Shown here in pieces: positions 60,036 to 64,000 of a stretch of 64,000 nucleotides of DNA; the stretch's first letter is position 1; the number at the start of each line of letters is the position of its first letter. The position numbers and the translations under genes were made by a program. Under the pieces are notes generated by a model. That model did no database searches, was not told where the DNA came from, and worked only from the letters and a program-made list of their open reading frames with translations. Source of the stretch: Caulobacter sp. (GTDB taxonomy: Bacteria; Pseudomonadota; Alphaproteobacteria; Caulobacterales; Caulobacteraceae); contig NZ_JAGIBH010000001.1 of assembly GCF_017744445.1 (NCBI RefSeq), positions 186,001 through 250,000 on the forward strand, written 5' to 3'.

Positions 60036-62072
60036 ATGAGCGAACCGTCCATCTTCTTCTTCGAGGTCAATGAGCGTCAGGGGGTCTTCCACCGGCGCGC
60101 GTTCCTGCTGGGCGGTTTCACGGGCCTGGGCCTTCTGGCCCTGGGCGGACGCCTGGCCCAGCTGCAGCTGGTCGAGGCCCAGCGCTATCAGAAGCTTTCG
60201 GCCGGCAACCAGTTCAACTACCGCCTGGTGCCGCCGCCACGCGGCCTGATCCTGGACCGCAACGGCGTGTCGCTGGCGTCCAACCGGCCCAACTTCCGGC
60301 TGATGATCAACAAGGACAAGGATCTCGACGCCGAGGCCGTCCTGACCGACCTGGCCAAGCTGGCGCCGATCGACGAGGCCCGCCGCAACCGTGTCCTGAA
60401 GGAACTGGCCCGCGCCCCGCGCAAGGCCCCGGTCGTGGTGATGGAGGACCTCTCGTGGGAGGAGTTCTCGCGCATCAACATCCGCGCGCCGGAACTGCCC
60501 AATGTCACCGCCGACATGGGCGAGGTGCGGGTCTATCCGTTCGGCGGCGCCTTCGCCCACGTGATCGGCTATGTCGCCAAGGTCAGCGACCGCGACCTGA
60601 AGGCGGCCGAGGGCGACACGACCCAGGACCAGGAACTGCTGCACCACCCGGGCTTCCGGATCGGCAAGCAGGGCGTCGAGAAGGCTTTCGACAAGGACCT
60701 GCGCGGCCGCGCCGGCGCCACCAAGACCGAGGTCGACGCCCAAGGGCGCGTCGTGCGCCTGGATCCGGCCGGTGACATTCCGCCCACGCCGGGCAAGGAA
60801 ATCCGCCTGACGCTGGACGCCGACATCCAGAATCGCGCGCTCGAGGTGATGGGCGACGAAAGCGGCGCGATCGTCGTGATGGACATCCGCACCGGCGACC
60901 TGCTGTGCATGGCTTCGGCGCCCAGCTTCGACGCCAATCGTTTTGTGAAGGGCTTGTCGGGTGCGGAGTACAAGGCCCTGGCCGAGTACGAACGCAAGCC
61001 GCTGCTCGACAAATCGCTGACCGGCACGTTCCCGCCGGGGTCGACCTTCAAGCCGACCGTCGGCTTGGCCGCATTGACCGCCGGCATCGACCCGGAGATC
61101 CGGATCAACTGTCCCGGCAGCTGGTACTATGGCGGCCGGGTCTGGCGCTGCTGGGAGAAGGGCGGCCATGGCCCCCAGAACATGCACGACGCCATCAAGA
61201 ACTCGTGCGACGTCTATTTCTACCAGACCTCGCTGAAGGTCGGCCCCGACGCCATCGCCAACGCGGCGCGCGCCATGGGCTTTGGCCAGCTGTTCGACAT
61301 CGGCATCCCCGGCCAGAAGAAGGGCAATGTCCCCGACCGGGCCTGGAAGAAGCGAGCCTTCAAGAAGAATCCAGCCAACCAGGTCTGGTTTCCGGGCGAG
61401 ACCCCCAGCTACGGGATCGGGCAGGGGGCGTTGACCGTCAACGCCTTGCAGCTGGCGGTGATGACCGCGCGCCTGGCCAACGGCAAGAAGGCGCTGAACC
61501 CGCGGCTTATCAAGTCAGTCGGCGGTGTTGAGCAGCCCAGCGGCGCGGCCGTGCCGGACCTGCCGTTCTCGCAGGAACACCTGGAGTATGTGCGCGGCGG
61601 CATGGCCGCCGTGGCCAACGACGTGCGCGGCACGGCCTATCGCCAGAGCCAACTGGGCCTGGGCGATGTGCAGATGGCCGGCAAGACCGGTACGGCCCAG
61701 GTGCGCAGCTATGACGGCGTCGCCAACCGCAAGGGTACGGGCACCATCTGGCGCCTGAAGGACCACAACCTGTTCGTGGCCTTCGCGCCCTATGACGACC
61801 CGCGCTACGCCGTGGCGGTCATCATCGAGCACGGCGGCATGGGCGGCGCCACGGCCGGCGCGCCGCGCGCCCGCGAAGTCATGCGCGTGGCCCTGCTGAA
61901 GGACCCCGAGATCCGCGCCCGCATCGAGCGTCCCGCGCCGCTGCCCGAGGCCGCGCCGGAAGACATCATGGAAGGCGCCGCGCCGGAGGATCCCGTCGAG
62001 GGCGCCGCCCCGCCGGCGCCGGACGTCGCACCCATTCCGCCCACCACCACTCCGCAGGGAGGCCCGCAATGA
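60036..62072 (+). CDS. mrdA: Penicillin-binding protein 2 (transpeptidase)
   Basis: 678 residues. One N-terminal membrane anchor (about 24-45) precedes the PBP dimerisation domain and the transpeptidase domain with the active-site Ser336-x-x-Lys339 in PPGSTFKPTVG, an SxN-type Ser near 390 (KNSCDVYF) and KTGT near 550 (AGKTGTAQV). It crosslinks peptidoglycan in elongation together with the glycosyltransferase RodA, whose gene follows with an ATGA overlap. The C-terminal 50 residues are proline-rich. Confidence 0.96.
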   Translation: MSEPSIFFFEVNERQGVFHRRAFLLGGFTGLGLLALGGRLAQLQLVEAQRYQKLSAGNQFNYRLVPPPRGLILDRNGVSLASNRPNFRLMINKDKDLDAEAVLTDLAKLAPIDEARRNRVLKELARAPRKAPVVVMEDLSWEEFSRINIRAPELPNVTADMGEVRVYPFGGAFAHVIGYVAKVSDRDLKAAEGDTTQDQELLHHPGFRIGKQGVEKAFDKDLRGRAGATKTEVDAQGRVVRLDPAGDIPPTPGKEIRLTLDADIQNRALEVMGDESGAIVVMDIRTGDLLCMASAPSFDANRFVKGLSGAEYKALAEYERKPLLDKSLTGTFPPGSTFKPTVGLAALTAGIDPEIRINCPGSWYYGGRVWRCWEKGGHGPQNMHDAIKNSCDVYFYQTSLKVGPDAIANAARAMGFGQLFDIGIPGQKKGNVPDRAWKKRAFKKNPANQVWFPGETPSYGIGQGALTVNALQLAVMTARLANGKKALNPRLIKSVGGVEQPSGAAVPDLPFSQEHLEYVRGGMAAVANDVRGTAYRQSQLGLGDVQMAGKTGTAQVRSYDGVANRKGTGTIWRLKDHNLFVAFAPYDDPRYAVAVIIEHGGMGGATAGAPRAREVMRVALLKDPEIRARIERPAPLPEAAPEDIMEGAAPEDPVEGAAPPAPDVAPIPPTTTPQGGPQ

Positions 62073-63226
62073 CCCTGAGTGGCGGCCTAACGCGGCCGGG
62101 CGAACGCGATCGTCCGGTCATCAAGTTCATGGAGGTCGACTGGACCTTCTGCCTGGTGCTGGCCCTGATCGCGGGGACGGGCGGACTGATGCTGTTCTCG
62201 ATCGCCGGCGCTTCGTGGGAGCCCTGGGCCGATCGGCATCTGCTGCGCTTCGGCGTCTACTTCATCATCATGATCGCCCTGGCCATGTGCGACCTGCGAT
62301 GGTGGTTCAACGCGGCCTATCCGATCTATGTGGTCGGGGTGCTGCTGCTGATCGCGGTGGACCTGGTCGGCGACATCTCGCTGGGCGCCCAGCGCTGGCT
62401 GCAGGTGGGCCCGCTGCGGTTCCAGCCCTCCGAGGTGATGAAGATCGGCCTCGTGCTGGCCCTGGCGCGCTTCTACCACGGCCTGTCGGCAGACCGGGCG
62501 CGGATGTCGTGGTGGCTGCTGATCCCGGCGGCGATGATCGGCGTGCCGTTCCTGCTGGTGGCCAAGCAGCCCGACCTGGGCACCGCCATCCTGCTGGGCG
62601 CGACCGGCGGGGCGATCATGGTGCTGGCCGGCCTGTCCTGGCGGATCATCGCGGCGATGGGCGCCCTGGCCGCCGTGGCCGTTCCGCCCTTCATCATGTT
62701 CGGGCTGCACGACTATCAGCGCAACCGCATCCTGACCTTCATGAACCCCGAGAAGGACCCCTCGGGCGACGGCTATCACATCCTGCAGTCCAAGATCGCC
62801 CTGGGCTCGGGCGGCCTGCTGGGCAAGGGCTTCGGACTGGGCTCGCAGAGCCAGCTGAACTTCCTGCCCGAGAAGCAGACCGACTTCATCTTCGCCACCC
62901 TGGCCGAGGAGTTCGGCTTCGTCGGCTGTTTCGGCGTGCTGTTCCTGTACGGCGCGGTGATCTTCATGGCCCTGCGTATCGCCTCGATCAGCCACAGCCA
63001 CTTCGGACGCCTGTCGGCGGCCGGCGTGACGGCGACCTTCTCGCTGTACGTGCTGATCAATGGGGCCATGGTCATGGGTCTGGCCCCCGTCGTGGGCGTG
63101 CCGATGCCGATGCTGTCGTACGGCGGCACCGTGATGCTAACGGTCATGGTCGGCTTTGGCCTGGTCCAGTCCGTCCGCGTGCACCGCTACACCGAAGTGA
63201 CCAGCGGCAAGGGCTCGCTGGTCTAA
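62069..63226 (+). CDS. rodA: Peptidoglycan glycosyltransferase RodA
   Basis: 385 residues, SEDS family, with ten transmembrane segments. ALGSGGLLGKGFGLGSQSQLNFLPEKQTDFIFATLAEEFGFVG is the extracellular loop 4 region with the catalytic Asp in QTDFIFA, and PVVGVPMPMLSYGGT is the C-terminal SEDS signature. It polymerises glycan strands as the partner of PBP2. It overlaps mrdA by ATGA and is the last gene of the elongasome operon. Confidence 0.96.
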   Translation: MTLSGGLTRPGERDRPVIKFMEVDWTFCLVLALIAGTGGLMLFSIAGASWEPWADRHLLRFGVYFIIMIALAMCDLRWWFNAAYPIYVVGVLLLIAVDLVGDISLGAQRWLQVGPLRFQPSEVMKIGLVLALARFYHGLSADRARMSWWLLIPAAMIGVPFLLVAKQPDLGTAILLGATGGAIMVLAGLSWRIIAAMGALAAVAVPPFIMFGLHDYQRNRILTFMNPEKDPSGDGYHILQSKIALGSGGLLGKGFGLGSQSQLNFLPEKQTDFIFATLAEEFGFVGCFGVLFLYGAVIFMALRIASISHSHFGRLSAAGVTATFSLYVLINGAMVMGLAPVVGVPMPMLSYGGTVMLTVMVGFGLVQSVRVHRYTEVTSGKGSLV

Positions 63227-63242
63227 GGGGCTCGCTGGTCTA
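63211..63242. repeat. 15-bp tandem duplication across two convergent stop codons
   Basis: GGGCTCGCTGGTCTA occurs at 63211-63225 and again at 63228-63242, a 17-bp period. The first copy holds the rodA end with its TAA; the second ends with the complement of the proline iminopeptidase stop. It looks like a local replication-slip duplication fixed between two genes. Confidence 0.85.
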
Positions 63243-64000
63243 GCTGCTGACCAGCGCAGCCTCGGTCGCCCGCACCAGGCCGTCGATGACGCCCGGCTCC
63301 GTCGACGCATGCCCCGCGTCCCAGACGATGTCGAAGCGGGCTTCGGGCCAGGCCTTGTGCAGCTTCCAGGCGCTGTCCAGCGGGGTGACCACGTCGAAGC
63401 GGCCTTGAACGATCCAGCCGGGAATGTGCCGGATCTTGTCGATGTTCTTCAGGATCCAGCCGTCGTGGTCGAAGAAGCCCTTGTTGGTGAAGAAGTGGCA
63501 CTCGATCCGCGCGAAGGCGATCGCGAAGTCTTCTTCGTTGAATTTAGGGGGACGGGCCTCCGGCCCTCGAAGCGAGATGGTGTCGCCTTCCCACTGGCTC
63601 CAGGCGGCGGCGGCTTCCAGCTGCACGCGACGGTCCTGGGCGGTCAGGCGGCGATGATAGGCGCTCATCAGGTCGCCGCGCTCGTCCTCGGGGATCGGGG
63701 CCAGGAACCGCTCCCAGGCGTCGGGGAACAGCATCGAGGCGCCTTCCTGGTAGAACCAGCGCAGCTCGCGCTCGGTCAGCAGGAAGATGCCGCGCAAGAC
63801 GAGGCCCGAGACGCGCTCGGGGTGCTTGATGGCGTAGGCGAGGGCCAGGGTCGAACCCCACGAGCCGCCGAACACGGTCCACTTCTCGACGCCCAGGTGC
63901 TCGCGCAGGCGCTCGATGTCCTCGATCAGGCTCCAGGTGGTGTTGTCGTCCAGGCTGGCGTTCGGGCGCGAGCGGCCGCAGCCGCGCTGGTCGAACAGGG
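63240..64000 (-). CDS. pip: Proline iminopeptidase, 5' end beyond window
   Basis: At least 253 residues are visible; the start lies beyond the window edge. The alpha/beta-hydrolase nucleophile elbow GGSWGSTLALAYAIKHP is clear, preceded by FDQRGCGRSRP, the oxyanion segment of family S33, and the C-terminal part holds QGRFDVVTPL (Asp) and DAGHAST (His). It releases N-terminal proline from peptides in the cytoplasm. It converges on rodA with only 13 bp between the stops. Confidence 0.93.
   Translation of the reverse strand, partial: LFDQRGCGRSRPNASLDDNTTWSLIEDIERLREHLGVEKWTVFGGSWGSTLALAYAIKHPERVSGLVLRGIFLLTERELRWFYQEGASMLFPDAWERFLAPIPEDERGDLMSAYHRRLTAQDRRVQLEAAAAWSQWEGDTISLRGPEARPPKFNEEDFAIAFARIECHFFTNKGFFDHDGWILKNIDKIRHIPGWIVQGRFDVVTPLDSAWKLHKAWPEARFDIVWDAGHASTEPGVIDGLVRATEAALVSS

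Overview
The window is high-GC DNA with dense, mostly operonic genes, many ATGA or GTGA stop/start overlaps, and a gene set pointing to an alphaproteobacterium of the genus Caulobacter or a very close relative. The genus call rests on an FtsN-type SPOR protein beside nagZ-scpAB-tatABC-serS-surE-pcm, a four-LysM protein with a degenerate LytM domain matching DipM, and the lpxC-bamD-recN-ligA and leuA/mreBCD-mrdA-rodA clusters. It is an inference; no database search was possible. No rRNA, tRNA, CRISPR array, prophage, integrase or complete insertion sequence was seen, so this is essentially core chromosome.

Layout. 1-2.0 kb: fragment of a membrane protein, two strong palindromes, xthA, a small membrane protein, a paired-palindrome repeat and erpA. 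2.0-9.4 kb: dgt, ftsN, nagZ, scpA, scpB, a small unknown gene and tatABC. 9.4-15.1 kb: a secreted UrcA-like protein, then serS-surE-pcm and dipM. 15.1-17.1 kb: a two-gene XRE-cupin/GNAT unit behind a nested palindrome, and an AAA+ ATPase. 17.2-22.7 kb: yajC-secD-secF-Mth938, an unknown gene, a PuuD-like membrane protein and a squalene/phytoene-synthase-fold protein. 22.8-33.2 kb: S9 peptidase, lpxC, bamD, recN, acyltransferase, ligA and an exonuclease. 33.2-43.2 kb: DoxX, DUF2147, UspA, Xaa-Pro aminopeptidase, prmA, LtrA, an unlisted 53-codon gene, a palindrome array and uvrD. 43.3-50.9 kb: RHH/DUF4169/PmoA-like genes, GST, aspartate aminotransferase, FMN reductase, two tandem orphan ParA-like ATPases and a TVP38 protein. 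50.8-53.5 kb: TetR regulator divergent from an alkylsulfatase-type hydrolase with a perfect operator palindrome between. 53.5-64 kb: a leucine-rich leader peptide and leuA, a DMT transporter, mreB-mreC-mreD-mrdA-rodA, and a partial proline iminopeptidase.

Many genes serve the cell envelope and division: FtsN and DipM (constriction), NagZ (wall recycling), MreBCD/PBP2/RodA (elongation), LpxC and BamD (outer membrane), and SecDF-YajC and Tat (export). I saw no strong candidate for a wholly new multi-gene system. The most unusual features are small-scale: a mobile palindromic element inside scpAB that seems to have duplicated the ATGA stop/start junction and now carries a bridging ORF; an in-frame foreign-looking insertion in serS; a leu leader with two mutually exclusive hairpins; a repeat-encoded protein tail; and a clustered palindrome array downstream of uvrD.
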